A stretch of DNA of 64,000 nucleotides from Setophaga petechia (lineage: Eukaryota > Chordata > Aves > Passeriformes > Parulidae): assembly GCA_024362935.1 (NCBI GenBank), contig JANCRA010000008.1:32420557-32484556 (forward strand), written 5' to 3'. Of the stretch, positions 23,801 to 35,847 are shown one piece after another; the stretch's first letter is position 1, and every line of letters begins with the position of its first letter. Below the pieces are notes generated by a model that was given only the letters and a program-made list of their open reading frames with translations, searched no databases and was not told the origin of the DNA. A program made the translations under genes and the position numbers.

Positions 23801-26800
23801 GGTATTCATCCGGGAATGCTTAGAATAACTCAACTGGAATCAGGATTATTAAATTCTCCTGCTGTCAGTGGCTTGCAATGCATAACTTGCACTTATTTGA
23901 GTAAGCCACTCTGTTGTGGCCTCTGTTTGTATTCTGGTCTTCTGAAACTTTAAGACTTTTATTATGCAAGTTTCATAACATTTAAAAGGTAAATTAGTGA
24001 TAAATATGTCCACACTTAATAACGTTGAAGTAATATCTTCACCAAGCTGCAAAGATTGCAGGGATAATTCAATCTATAGATTTACAAATAATTTATTCAG
24101 TTTTTATTTTAACTAGTTTTGCTGTATGAATGAATTAAACAGCTGGCAGCTTGCCTGTCTGTTCATTGCTCTGCTCCTTTCTCTCACATTTCTAATGTTT
24201 TGCTCTTGCCCTAGCTGCAAATACAGCATCCTTTTTACTTCACAAACATCCTCTCCAAACAAGTTAGACAAGGGAGATGCTGGAGTGTGAGGTGATGTTT
24301 CAGGGCAATTCAAAGGCATGTTTTCTTATATGATTTACTAAGTGTTCTCAGATACATTGTTTCATTTCATAACATTTCCAGTTAGGGTTTTTTAGGGGGG
24401 TTGATTTTTTGTTTTGTTTTGGCAATCTTGTCCCCTAGTACAGTGGAGCAGATTTCTGAATGAGGCTGATGAGATTTGTAATATACCCCAAGTTAATTTA
24501 GACAGCAGGTTAGCCCCTCAACAAAACTGTGGCCCATATACAAGTCAAATCTGCTTTTTTCCTTGGGCAATGATTTATTTCCCTCTTAAATTGGCTGGAC
24601 CAGTTAGTTTTTTATTTTTATTAAGTCACACTATTCTTAAATGAAACTATTGATTTAAAGTCAGCTTAGTGAGGATTTAATTTGTTTTCAGGGGATTAGA
24701 GCAGGTAACATGGGATAATTTTACAATAAAGTGGAATAGAAGCATTCCTTCACATTACCCTCACCTTTTTTTCTTGCCAGGCTGCACAGACATTACAAAT
24801 TTTCAAGTGAATTGTGGAAATACATTCATAAATCAGGCCTAATTCCTCTGCCTGCTTAAAGGCTATTCTAAAGAATATTTTCCTTTGACCTTGTCCATGT
24901 TTGTCCTTCCATGAGCTGGTGCATCTGGTAATTCCACACAAACACAGATTCACACAAAATTTTTTGTGTCCACAATAGGAATTATAAACAGGGACATTTG
25001 TTGAGAAATACAAGACCAGACATGTCTTTTAATCCAGAGGCTACAGAGGGTTTTAAAACACCACTGTATTGCTCACAACTAGGGATAGTTATTGTGAGTA
25101 TTCCTTGGTAGCATCTATACTGGGTATGTTGGGGGTTTTTTATATAGTACAGTGATTTTAGTCTCTGCTCCATGTAACCTCAGGAAACCTCTTCATTCTT
25201 TGTCATTCTGTCTTTCAATCACATCCAACACACAATCTAAGGATTTCTGGGATTTCACTTGGTGTTTGCAGTCTGCTTTCGCTGCTTTGCACTCAGTGAC
25301 TTGAGTAGGGGCAGACTCTACAGCTCTGAGTAGCATTGCCACAAGATCAGACACTCCCCTTTTCTATTCTTCTCCTTTTTGGTGGCCTTGCTTGTTTTTC
25401 TTAGCACTCCTCTGATTCTGGCAACACATCCTTGCTAGGAAATATTTCAAATTGTTCTACATAACATGTTTCCCACTTTTCTCACACATGGAAATTGTTC
25501 CTCCCATCTCTTTTTTTTTAACTTATGTAAAGCACATATGTGCTCCACCAAGTTGTGAGAAAAAGCAAAATAAGCCTTTACTGCAACACTGAATATAATT
25601 TTCTTACCTGGCCTCTGTCACTTGTGTTCTTCCCAGGGGATGGGAAGCTGAAAGCAGCAAAAGGATAACCCTATTGGCTGCAAATCTTCCTCTTCCTGCT
25701 TTTCTGTGGGTCCTGTCTCCCCATCTCTGTCTTGTGAGGCATGAAGACTATTTCTCTCTGCTTCTACTGAGTGAAGTGGGATAAAGAGGCTCAGATTTTG
25801 TTATTATGACTTTACTGAGTGGAAATTGCCCCACTGTTACTTGGGTCTTGGAAATAAAGATTCTTTTTTCCTCTCCCTGGAAATCCCTAGATTCCTGGTA
25901 GAAATGCAGGGTGTAGGTGGACTGGTAGGATTTAGGACTTACCTCAAATATTTATAAGGGTAAAAGAGAACAGAAAGGAGAATTGGAAGATCCAGCACAA
26001 ATACCTTGTTACAGAAGGGCAGCCATCCTCCCTTCTTGGAGGCAAGACAGGCCCAGCAAGAACAGGAAACACCTGCCCTGATGATGGCATCATGTGGCTT
26101 CCAGGTCCCTGAGGGTTTTTTTAGAGTGGGAGAACTCTCGTTTTTTTCTCTCTTCTCCCTTTATTTATCTCACCAAGTCCTCCTGTGAAGGAAGGCTTCT
26201 TTTGCTCTATTCCTTTTACAATGTCTGGCTTTTTAGGTTATTTTCAGTCTCTGTTAACACAGTTGGCTTCTGATTAGACTTTCTATTGTAGGTGTTGCTG
26301 ATAAAATTTCAGCAGGCACACAGACTCAGCTCTACATATACATTAAACCAGATGCAGGTCACTGGCTCGGTTTCATGGTTGTTGTTTTGTTTTTTTCTCC
26401 CTGCTATATAAATGTGAGATTATAAGTAGTAGAGAAAGAAGATGGAGGTATTTCTTGGAAGACAGAGGAGAAAAAAGCATATACTCTCAATAGCACTGCT
26501 TACAAGGACTGTGTTTTATTATTATTTATTAATGGGGGAAAAAAAGGAAAAAAAAAAAAAGTTTTGCACACACACCACACTCTACAATTTTATGAGATCC
26601 ACATCTGGAATCCAGAGCATCTCAGGAATCAATCTATCAGACCCTAGTCAATTGTAATAATGCACCTGGGGTGAAACTCTGGCTCCATTAAAGTCAGCTG
26701 GAACTTTGCCATTGCAATGCAAAAAGTGATGGCTGATGTAGGCTACTCCACATTAACTCTCGGGCAGAGTGAGATGGCTTATAAATTGCCAATATTTCCA

Positions 26801-27059
26801 GATTTGGCATAACATTCAAGAAAAAAACACTGTCAATCCCATGTCTCTGTACAGAGCAAAAACGTAAGAGTTATAATGAGGTCATAGTGCCTGTACATTT
26901 GGTTGTCACCAAAATAAATAGTCTAAGTGTTCATGAACTTTTTTTGATAGGTAGAGACTTTTAGGATGAAACAGAAATATTGCTTGTTGTGCCTCAAGGT
27001 CAACATATATATTTGTGTGTGTGTATGTAAGCCATCCAAAATCCTGCTTTTAAATATCT
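20831..27059. other. Long AT-rich noncoding stretch
   Basis: No gene, paired splice sites, or dispersed repeat recognised in more than 6 kb. Small items are a C run near 20889-20895, two TTAGGG hexamers at 24382-24397, an A run near 26548-26560 and a GT microsatellite near 27013-27022. Open frames are all under 93 codons and show no family motif. Confidence 0.55.
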
Positions 27060-27350
27060 ATTTTGGTGTGCTTTTTCACATCCTTCCACTGGAAATGCAT
27101 TTCCAACTGTAAATAGTATATTCCCATTACCTACCCATCAGTCAAATCAGTTCATTTCTGAAATTCAATTAAAAGGGTCTCATGGCCATAAATCGAAAAC
27201 GATATTTTATTGTTACTTTGTAATTTGGAAGAATGAAAATTAAAACAGTAGCTCTGATGGAAAGAAATGGCTACTAAATCATAATGATATTTTGCAGTTT
27301 ATCTGCTCATTGCTATTTTATTTCAGCTATTTCAGAATGAAAGGACGATG
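27060..27350. promoter_or_regulatory. Candidate conserved noncoding element
   Basis: An AT-rich but non-repetitive block dense in homeodomain-type words: GGCCATAAATCG near 27184-27195, TTTTATTG near 27205-27212, AATTAAAA near 27168-27175 and TAATGATA near 27282-27289. ATCG and CGAT form a small inverted pair about AAAA near 27192-27203. There are no simple repeats and no coding frame. The texture fits HOX/CDX-bound enhancers, but this is inference. Confidence 0.35.
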
Positions 27351-29099
27351 AAGTTACTTGCACACTCTATACCAGTCTTATTTATTTTTTTGGCTACTCC
27401 AAGCACTTGTCTAAATCTTTTTTATGATTGTTTATCTAAGTTTCTCCCAAATGTTTCATCAATTGCTATTCCTGTTCTTTTATTCCATATGTTAACTGCT
27501 TCCTGTGTATAAAAGACAGTTTGCTTAAATTCCTTTGGCTCTTGACCTCTTCTTACCCTTGGCAGAGACACTATGTAATTTTGGGGATTCTTTTTTTTGT
27601 GCTGAGCGTCAATTGAATTGTCTTAGTGTCAGATAAAATGAGCAGAAAGGCCACATATGTGTCATTTAACTTGTGAACTTGGCTACAGATACAATAGATT
27701 TCATGAAATGGGTGCAAGGTGGGGGACAACCAGAGGTTGAAATTGAAGTTCCCATGCTCTGACTACCGATGAAAATTGAAAAGAATAAGCATGTTAAAAG
27801 GCATTTATAATCAGCAACAGTGACTAGTAGTAAATAATGAACATACTGCTGCTCTGAGGAATATGCAATGCTAAACCTGTGAACCCTCTTTAAGATTTAG
27901 CAGGAGTTTTACTGGCTGGGGGGATAAAAAGATCCATTTCAGTTCTGTGCTGCTTCAGCATAGATATTACGAGGGGCCAAACTCATTCTGTCTCACTCCC
28001 CTATTCCAACCCCATTCAAAACCATAATGCTGAACGTTTTACTTCAGCTGGACTGTTATGCATTCTGCCTAGAAACATCTGTGGGAAAAGAAGAAGAAAA
28101 GAACCACTGGAAACATGGAGCAGAAATGAATTTAGCAGCTGGCAAAGTGAAAAATCACACATACCAAGGAGATTTTGTGTAAGGAGAAGAGATGAGAGCA
28201 GGGTATATTTATTAAAACAAAAAGAAAAGGAAAAAGATGAAACCAAGTATCTGCAATATACAATATATATAGAAGAATGCTCTCAGCCTATTCAGTAAAA
28301 TATGTTAACCAGAATACTAGAAGTAATTAAGTTTTCATTTGAGTTGAATACAAATATTTGCAAGAATACACATATGTATAACATCTTTAGGCAATGAAAA
28401 CCTAGTTTTAAATTTACCCTGGAAGAAAGATTTATGCAGCCATTTCTCATAGGTAAAACTGGTGAAGAACCACATAAAAACCACCATAAAGTTTGGTCAT
28501 GTTTGGATACCAACCCTCTTGAAAGCAAGATCCTTGGCAGTCAGGCAGAGCGTGAGACACCTCTCTGTTTGGCTTCATACACCAGGACAATTCCTGTTGA
28601 CTTTAATGCAAGCTGTGCTTAAATCAGCGCTATTGCCCAGCCCCTAATGAGGAGAGTGCTGTAACTTGGGTCACTTGCACTGCTTGGCAGCACAGGTGAA
28701 GTCTGTGCCTCCTTTCTTTTCCCTACCCTTCAAGAGTCCCCACAGCAGGTGAGGAGGCTTTTCCCTTCCTTTGCTCTGAAGATTAAGCACAACAAAGGAT
28801 GTTTTCTGTAAAGCGAGGTACACAGTGCAGTTTTGCCTCCTCTCTAGTTGATGTTCTAATGTGTAACTGTAGGGTTTAATTTTACTTTACATTAATCAAA
28901 GAACAATAAAGGCCATAAAAACCCCACTAAGAAGCATTTCAAGTTAAGATCCAAAGCTAAATGCCATGGGATTTTGCCTATTGTCTTGTTTAGTCCCTCT
29001 GTAAAAAGAGCTAGATAGCAGGAGAAAGAAAGAAAAATTGAGCCCATGTTTTTTGCATAGAGATGGAGAAAACACATAATAAATTAGGGGGAGAGAGGA
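27351..29099. other. Noncoding stretch, nothing distinct
   Basis: T-rich sequence follows the candidate element. The block 27385-27560 faintly resembles very old CR1/L3-type LINE remnants but is too diverged to call. A short purine-rich run lies near 28205-28240. No gene is recognised. Confidence 0.45.
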
Positions 29100-29450
29100 G
29101 TGAAATAAAGGCCAGAGGTAAACGACGTTTAATTGTGTGAGCTGCTCTTCCTCTTGTGGTTCCTGCCAACTGCTGCTGCTATTGCTACCTTCCTGTTTTA
29201 AGATGAAAGCAATGATGGTAGACACGTGCAGACACACAAAAGAACCTATTTGGACTGGTGTGTCAGCTCATCTTTATCAAATGTTGCACAGGTATATTTT
29301 GTTGCCATGCTTCATTACCCCAGAATGGCGTGCCTGAAATGTTTGTCTCTTCTATAAACCCAATAGCTTTCCCAGCGAGTCACATTTGACAGAGCAATAG
29401 ACAGGTATTCGCTTGCTGGCATCCGTTTGTAAAGCCCGGGCAATTATGTA
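29100..29450. promoter_or_regulatory. Candidate conserved noncoding element
   Basis: A balanced-composition block with scattered CpGs (AACGACG near 29121, CACGTG near 29223, GGCGTG near 29327, GCGAG near 29375, CCCGGG near 29436) and motifs such as TTAATTG and CAATTATG. It ends abruptly at an AT/AC microsatellite. No coding frame with known domains crosses it. Regulatory function is inferred. Confidence 0.35.
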
Positions 29451-29460
29451 TGTATTATCC

Positions 29461-29493
<33 letters not shown>

Positions 29494-29576
29494 TATATAC
29501 ATGTGGGGGAACACACACGCACATAAAGATATGTATATAAACACGCATACATATGTATATGTATGTCTATAAACAC
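29461..29576. repeat. AT/AC/TATG compound microsatellite
   Basis: About twelve AT units pass into AC units, then a diverged TATG/ACAC region to about 29576. It is a polymorphism-prone simple repeat. Confidence 0.95.
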
Positions 29577-30003
29577 AAATAACATGAGGGGGTGATGTAC
29601 TGCTGTATTATTTGTATATAGAGGGAGACGAGTCACCTATATATGCAATATAAAAGGGATGCTCACTACAAATATGTGCATGCTCGTACTGAAATTAACA
29701 CATACACTTGGACAAAATTAATAAGAGAAAACAGGAGTTTTAATACAAATTTCCTGCTCAAATGCAGACAGAACTTTAGTGAAGAATACAATATTGGAAA
29801 AATAGGTGGATGGTCTCTTATGAATATTTTATTTCTGAGGTTTTCCACTGAGGGAAAAAAAGCCCAACGAAATATGAGACACGTCACTTTAGCTTGGAAC
29901 TAGAGTTAACAGTGACTCTGTTCAAGAGAAGCAGGAAATGAGACTAAAAGGAAGAATAAAATGAAGCTGGGTTTTTTGTCGTTGTTGATGGTATATTGAG
30001 AGG

Positions 30004-30034
30004 TTTTTTTTTTTTTTTTTCCTTTTTTCTTTTT
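30004..30034. repeat. T17 run within polypyrimidine tract
   Basis: Seventeen T residues (30004-30020) continue as pure pyrimidine to 30034, with more T blocks to about 30050. On the minus strand this is an A-rich tract, but no retrocopy is recognised on its 5' side. Confidence 0.85.
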
Positions 30035-30609
30035 GGTTTTGCTTTTTTTCCCTGGAGAAATGATCTTATTTGGAGGAAAAAGCTCTGAGGGGAGAAGTCA
30101 GTTGCAGTATGTGCCTCGGGGCCCTTCTGCACAAACAGCCAGCCATGGAGGGTTTGCAGGCACATCTGCAGAGTGAGAGGAAGATTCAATAACAGCGTGG
30201 CTACCTTCATTAGTTTTAAACTAATTCACATGCTAGTGCTTGGTGTATTGCTTAAATGTGTCTGATTGTTCACCTGTAACATGATAATATTTTCTCCTTC
30301 ATAGGAGGGTGAAGCTGAGGGCTCATGAGCTTCTCCCTGACAGTTCCTGCTCCAGCTGTGCTGAAGATGTGCGCACACCAAAATGCAGGTGTGCCTGTAG
30401 CCGAGGAGTGAGGACTAAATACACTGCCAAATACTCTTTTAGCTGGAAAGAAAGCTGCAAGCCTGGGAATTGTAAGGTGGGTGCTGCTTGCCCTGCCAGC
30501 CAGAACAGAGGGCTAATGGCATGGGGGCGGATGGAACCTGGGTGTAACCACACAGAATTTGCAGGATAGCTCCATCCCAGGGTGGTAACAGCATTGAAAT
30601 TACTTGATG

Positions 30610-30870
30610 GACACTATTTTCATTATTATTACCTTAATGCACCATTGTGGACATGGTTCGGTACCATAAAAGAGTAACGCAAGCAAAACACAGGCCTTAT
30701 ATATGCAATTACATCCACTGCAGCTCAGAAAGAAGACAATTAGTGGAGTGCATTCCCCAGAAAGCCATCCACGGAGGTCAGAGTTCGGGAGTAACATTTC
30801 CTTTCTCAACTCTTCCCCCAGAAAACTAGATATTACCAACATCAAATCATCCACAGAGCACTCTAACTAA
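30610..30870. promoter_or_regulatory. Candidate conserved noncoding element
   Basis: Balanced composition with CpGs (TTCGGTACC near 30657, AACGC near 30677, CACGG near 30770, TTCGGG near 30784), the motif ATATGCAATTA near 30701, and no repeat or known coding frame. Evidence is texture only. Confidence 0.3.
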
Positions 30871-30960
30871 AAGGAGCACATTATGGGTAAGTAGCAGGCA
30901 CTGTAATTGCCTAAACAAACAGAGTTTAGGCAGAAAAACTGTAATTCTAGTGTTTCTAGT

Positions 30961-31100
30961 CTGTGGTTGTGTTTGGGGGTTTTTTTGGTTGGTTTGCTGG
31001 TTGTGTGGGTTTTTGTCTGCTTTGTTGCACGCTTTTTTGTTTGTTTTGTTGCATATTTTTTTGTAAGTTTTGGGTTGGGTTTTTGTGGTGTTTCCTTTGC
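30961..31100. repeat. G/T-rich strand-asymmetric tract
   Basis: About 140 bp of the plus strand are almost entirely G and T with a few C and only five or so A residues, including GGGGG, repeated GGTTGG-type words and long T runs. It is not a regular microsatellite. Clusters of GG and GGG spaced by T could support weak G-quadruplexes. Open frames across it give only low-complexity peptides and are not genes. Confidence 0.85.
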
Positions 31101-32389
31101 TGTATCTAATGCTAATAAATAGCATAATGCAGAAAATGCTGCCTTAATTTATTGACAAAATTAAAATATGAAACTGCATTTTTTGCTAAAATTACAGTTC
31201 ATGGTTGCTAACAAGAAGGTGAGAAATAACAATGATCTGGCCTCTCAGTTTTGAAATTCATCTCTTATTTTGAATATTGAAAGCATTGATGATGCTAACT
31301 TTTCCCCCATTTTTGTATGTGCTTGTAATGCCCAGCTGGTGCTCTAAGTGGCTTAGACAGCCTGCAAGATGTTGTCCTTCCTGCAGGAATGGAAAGAGGA
31401 CCAGAAATACCAGCACCTCTGTATCTCTGCTAAATTTCAAGTCCATTTGAGCAGACAGACATAGTTGTGATGGGATTTGGCTCAGTGTTTTGGGGGCACT
31501 CAAAGTCAGTGATTACCCCCTCCTCTCCAGCTGCCCTATTGCTAAGCTCCTCCAGAAATACTCGGAGGAGGCTCTACCTGTTACTAATGACTACTGAGCA
31601 GCTGCTGCCTTTTACTTCTTGATCTGCTCACCACTGGCTGGCTTATGTGATGAAGGTGGCTTGTCCACACCTGGTTTTGGTACAGGAGACCCCACATAGC
31701 TGCGGATAGATCCCCTTTTTATGAGCACATCCTGCAAAAGGATATTGTGGCTCTTATGCAATGTTGGCAGTAAATGTGTTGCTTGCTGTGCTTGGAAGTT
31801 CCCTCCATGATTTTGTTTCTCGTGTCCATTTTCATTGCAAGATTTTCAGGATAGAGAGTTAACCCCAGCCAGCTTATTCTCAACACCAAGGCTTCTCGTT
31901 TTGGCTGGTGCTGAGGCATTGCTGTACCTTATGTGATTAGTAATAGCTTAGTAAGCTTGAGAAACTTGAACCTCCCCTTGTTCACTGCGGTGTTCAGTGT
32001 GATTTCAGGAACTGCATCACACGAGTTCTGGGTTTGAAAGAGGTGCTACAGCATCCACCACAGATAATATGATGCTCCTTAGGATTCCTGCCCTGTGTAA
32101 ACTCCTCATACAAACTGCACAAAATCAGCAGCAGGGTAGGTATGGCAATAAAGGGGAGAAGATCATGGGCTGAGAGGCCAGGGGGAGCTGCTGGAAAGCA
32201 GCAGCAGATTTTGTGGAGCTGAAAGCTGGGCAGGACCTTTGGGTAAAATAATAGCGCCCACTGTGTTTGTATCAAATGCCATGGGGATTTTCTTTAATGA
32301 AAGGCCACACAGGTCCCTGTTTTTTTCCCCCATACTGGAATAAAAGGCAGGGGAATAAAAAATACATCTTTAGGTGCCTTGCAGCTTTT
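31101..32389. other. Noncoding stretch, nothing distinct
   Basis: No gene or dispersed repeat recognised. Open frames on the minus strand (up to 93 codons at 31994-32275) lack any family signature. Confidence 0.5.
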
Positions 32390-32720
32390 TGGTACAATGT
32401 ATTATAGTGAACACAGTGTTGTAATTGTGCAACTGTATATTACCTTCCCTTTAATGATCTTGTGGTCAGATTTTTGGGGAGCATGATGGCAATCGTGGTG
32501 AGCCCCTTCCTAGGCACAGATAATGGCATGAACAGGTCTGCTTGTTTTTAGTCATCAACCCTGTATCTAATCTCTGTGCATGTGCGCATCTAATGACAAA
32601 AATGTGTGTTGATAAGCAGCATTTTATGAAAGAGTTATTTGCTTAATATATTATTCTGGCTTAACATCTGCATGTGGATTGGAAACTGTCCGAGTGAACT
32701 AGAGTAATTTTAAAAGGTAT
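32390..32720. promoter_or_regulatory. Candidate conserved noncoding element
   Basis: Non-repetitive block with CpGs (AATCGTGG near 32494, GTGCGC near 32583, TCCGAG near 32690) and homeodomain-type words (TTAATGATC near 32451, CATCTAATGAC near 32588). No coding potential is seen. It sits about 300 bp from the candidate at 33030-33290 and may be part of the same cluster. Confidence 0.3.
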
Positions 32721-32960
32721 GTGACAATATAAAGATGGTGTGAGGTAACCTCCTGAGACAGTCGTGGTGAAATCAGATTGGTGAAAATAAGGGTTGACCT
32801 GTTACTTGGAAGAAAGAGGCCAATTTATAACTGTGGTATGTTACTGTGTTAAATAACTCAATTTATTTTTGTTTTTATTTTTGTTTTAATCTGAGCACCT
32901 GAAGGTCTTAGAAAATTAGTTAGAAGTCATCTGGTTGCTCTGGTTTGTGCTAGTTTAGGA

Positions 32961-33019
32961 TTTTTTTGTTCCTTTTCTTTTTGTCTTTTTTTTTTTGTCT
33001 TTTTTTTTTTTCTTTTTTG
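32961..33019. repeat. T-rich low-complexity tract
   Basis: Nearly pure T with occasional C and G. It separates two candidate elements and is prone to assembly length error. Confidence 0.9.
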
Positions 33020-33029
33020 AAAGGCAGTG

Positions 33030-33290
33030 TTGGTTGAATATCTCCAAGAAAATGAAGTACCGGCAAGGGGGCATAAAATCGTGCCTGTTATTTCATGTAG
33101 ACAGAGAAAGAAGCAACACCTTGGAGGTGAATGATAGATATTATTATAAAAGAGTTGTAGCTCAGGGCAGGTGAGCAGTGTGTTAATGAGGAGCCACCTC
33201 CTGCTTTCTGACAGATGACTGTCATTGTTCAAATGCTGCCATCAGATTGATTAATAACTGGGTCATCCTGCCCTGCAGTTGGAGTAGACT
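33030..33290. promoter_or_regulatory. Candidate element with palindromic TALE-type site
   Basis: TGACAG (33209-33214) and CTGTCA (33219-33224) form a perfect inverted pair with a 4-nt spacer; TGACAG is the core bound by MEIS, PREP and TGIF proteins. TGATTAAT, a PBX-HOX-type composite site, follows at 33248-33255, and ATTGTTC, a SOX-like word, lies between them. CpGs occur near 33060 and 33078. The grouping of TALE and HOX-type words without repeats suggests a developmental enhancer. That function is inferred. Confidence 0.45.
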
Positions 33291-35787
33291 GTCTTCATTC
33301 TTTTGCTGATTTCTCTAATATGCTGACCTGGAGGTGACCCAATAGAGGTGGAGCTGAGATTAGCATTTCATTTCTTGTAGAACAACAAGAAAAAATTCAC
33401 AAGGAAGTGGTGGGTGCAGGGGGAACACTAACCAAAAAACTCTAAGAATTTTCTTGTCCCTAGAGCAACCCCCAAACTTATTCATCACTTATGAATAGGC
33501 AGTTTTAGTATTTGATACATTTATATTTTTAATAAAGATTTAAATTCGTCAGGTTCTTTTCTGCAGTGTCAGCGAAATCTAAATGAAAAGATGTATAAGG
33601 TCTCTTCAGAACATGCAAAAAAATGTAAAGACCTGTGTACTGAGGGCCAGGGGAGTGAGCTGATATAACATCAAAATTCCTGCTTTGCCTTAATGTCTCT
33701 TAATACTCACTAAATTCAGTATTAAAAGACCAAATAGTAAACAGCATGCTTTGACAAGCGAAATACAGGTATATTATCCCAGATGACTGTTATTATGTGG
33801 AAAGAATGGCAATTCTACTTCAAGATTTGTGTAATTTTCTCTCTTTTCTTGATCTAAACTCTTCTGAAAGCAATGGCATGGCGAGTTTACCTTTCTCCTT
33901 GTCATATGTTGGCAAGGTGTGATGGCTCTCATCTGCTTTGGGAACATGGAGCACAAGATAATAGTCAACTTGAGCCAGAGGGATACTTGCAACTAATTAG
34001 GATTCAATTTTCAGACTTTTTGGAACATTGCTTTGGCTAAAAGTTACGTGAAAATATCCTTCAAATAGCTTGTGAAATTGGCTCATTTCTGGCACTCTTT
34101 TAAAATTACCAACCCTTCTATTACATGGACCAGCTCTGCAATTTGAGACTTTTCTATTTAAATGCAACATTTGTAACATTTTTCAAGAATACCTGCTATT
34201 CCTTCCATTTTTCCCGGAGAGTCCCTTCCTTCCTCCTTTCTCATTACTTACAAAAGCAACCAAGCCTTTCTATCCTGGGACTCCACAGCAGAGCAGAAGG
34301 CTCCTATTGAATGTGGCTGACCAGGTGAACAGACCTAGAAGAGCTCCCATTTGATCATGTGTGCTCTACTCATTTGCACATGCCATGTAGAGCACCTTCA
34401 GCTCAGTTAAAGCATTAGGCCACTTCTGAATTAGTTTTTGTTTTGTTTCTACAGAGGACAACCTTCCCCTTTTAAGTGAGGCTTATGTTTTCAGGTATAA
34501 GCGGTGAGGAGCCAAAACCAATAATTATCAGCTTCAAAAACAACTTCAAATCTCCACACTGAATCATGATTTGTGTTTGAAACACATTTGGTCTTACAGC
34601 ATGCGAGATTGCTTTATGCTCACAAAATACATAACTAGAGGCTAGAACAAAACAAAACCCAGTAGAAAAAGAAACAAGAGGTTTGTCAAAAACAAAATGT
34701 ACCCAGCTGTTCATTTTTAGTACTTAATGTATGTAGCACCATAGTTCAAGCCCCTTCTGTACTGTGGAGCCATTTTTGAACAGTTATCTCTGCCTGCAGA
34801 ATGTTTCTTAAAACAAGAAGGAAAACCTTAACGTAGGTCATTACCTCTACAAAAATTAAGGGATTTTGAGCATGAAAGATTCCAGATAGAAATACTAAAT
34901 TATTTCCCCGTACCTAAAGCTGCATGTGTGTAAAGTATTCACCACATCCTTTGCAATGTATACAACCTGGTTCTTCATTCAGTGCTGTGAGATCACCCCA
35001 TGTCTGACATGCAGTTTTGGTAACCTGGTATTACTTTTGAACTAACTTCAACTTGGAAACATTGGATCTGCTCATTAAAAACTAAATGGATGCAAAATTT
35101 GAGGCAGGCATTGCTGTTCTCTTGTACAAAACAGTGGCCCCCAAACAACTCAGTTTGTGTAAAACTACAACCAGGCCAGTTATTTTGCTATTTTAATAAT
35201 ACTCAGCATAGGGCTTCTATGAAGTCCAGGAATAAGCACGTTATTTGGAGGCACATTTGAAGGGCTGCCTTGGAGTTCTTTGAGGAGAGGGGAGCTTCTG
35301 AGCCTCTTGAAGTAACTGCTATGGAGATTCTCCATTTCAGTTCAGCACACTGTTAAATCTATTCAGCTACATCAGGGCTCTGTTCAAGTAACATTAAAAG
35401 CTGATTTTAGACCCATAAAAACCAGGAAACTCAGTGTTAAGTCTGAAAACAGAAAATCCTGGCTGTAGCTCTGCCTTTGGCCCAAGGCCTTTTACCAAAA
35501 TAATAACAATCATGCCAAAAAATCTGCATTAAGGCTGCAGTGGCACACTAGATTTCAGATTCCACTATGGCCTTTTTTCTTTACTGCATCCCTCTCTTCA
35601 GTCACTTTTTAAACTCTTTTTTGTTACAGCAAACTTTTCTTGAACACTGCTCCAAATACCTGTGATAACCAATACCTTTCTAGGTAGGTGGAAGTGGTGA
35701 TATCAAAGTAATCACTGTGAAATGGCAAGTATCTTTTCTGCAATGTCCACTTAAAGACCTTTAAGATTCCTATCTTGAGATGTGTGT
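33291..35787. other. Noncoding stretch, nothing distinct
   Basis: AT-rich, CpG-poor DNA with no recognised gene or dispersed repeat. Open frames are all under 81 codons and show no family motif. Confidence 0.5.
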
Positions 35788-35847
35788 TGACAAACTGGTG
35801 TACCATGGTATCTGAAGTGACAAACTGGTGTGCCATTGTATCTGTAA
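35788..35847. repeat. 30-bp tandem duplication, two copies
   Basis: The unit at 35788-35817 is repeated at 35818-35847. Both begin TGACAAACTGGTGT and differ at a few later positions, so the duplication is not brand new. Length is a multiple of three, but the surrounding minus-strand frame shows no known protein. Confidence 0.9.

Noticed and set aside
24382..24397. Interstitial telomere-like repeat (two TTAGGG)
   Set aside because: Only two hexamers, not in tandem; expected by chance in T/G-rich DNA.
27385..27560. Very old CR1/L3-like LINE remnant
   Set aside because: Resemblance is faint, and I cannot align it with confidence without a library search.
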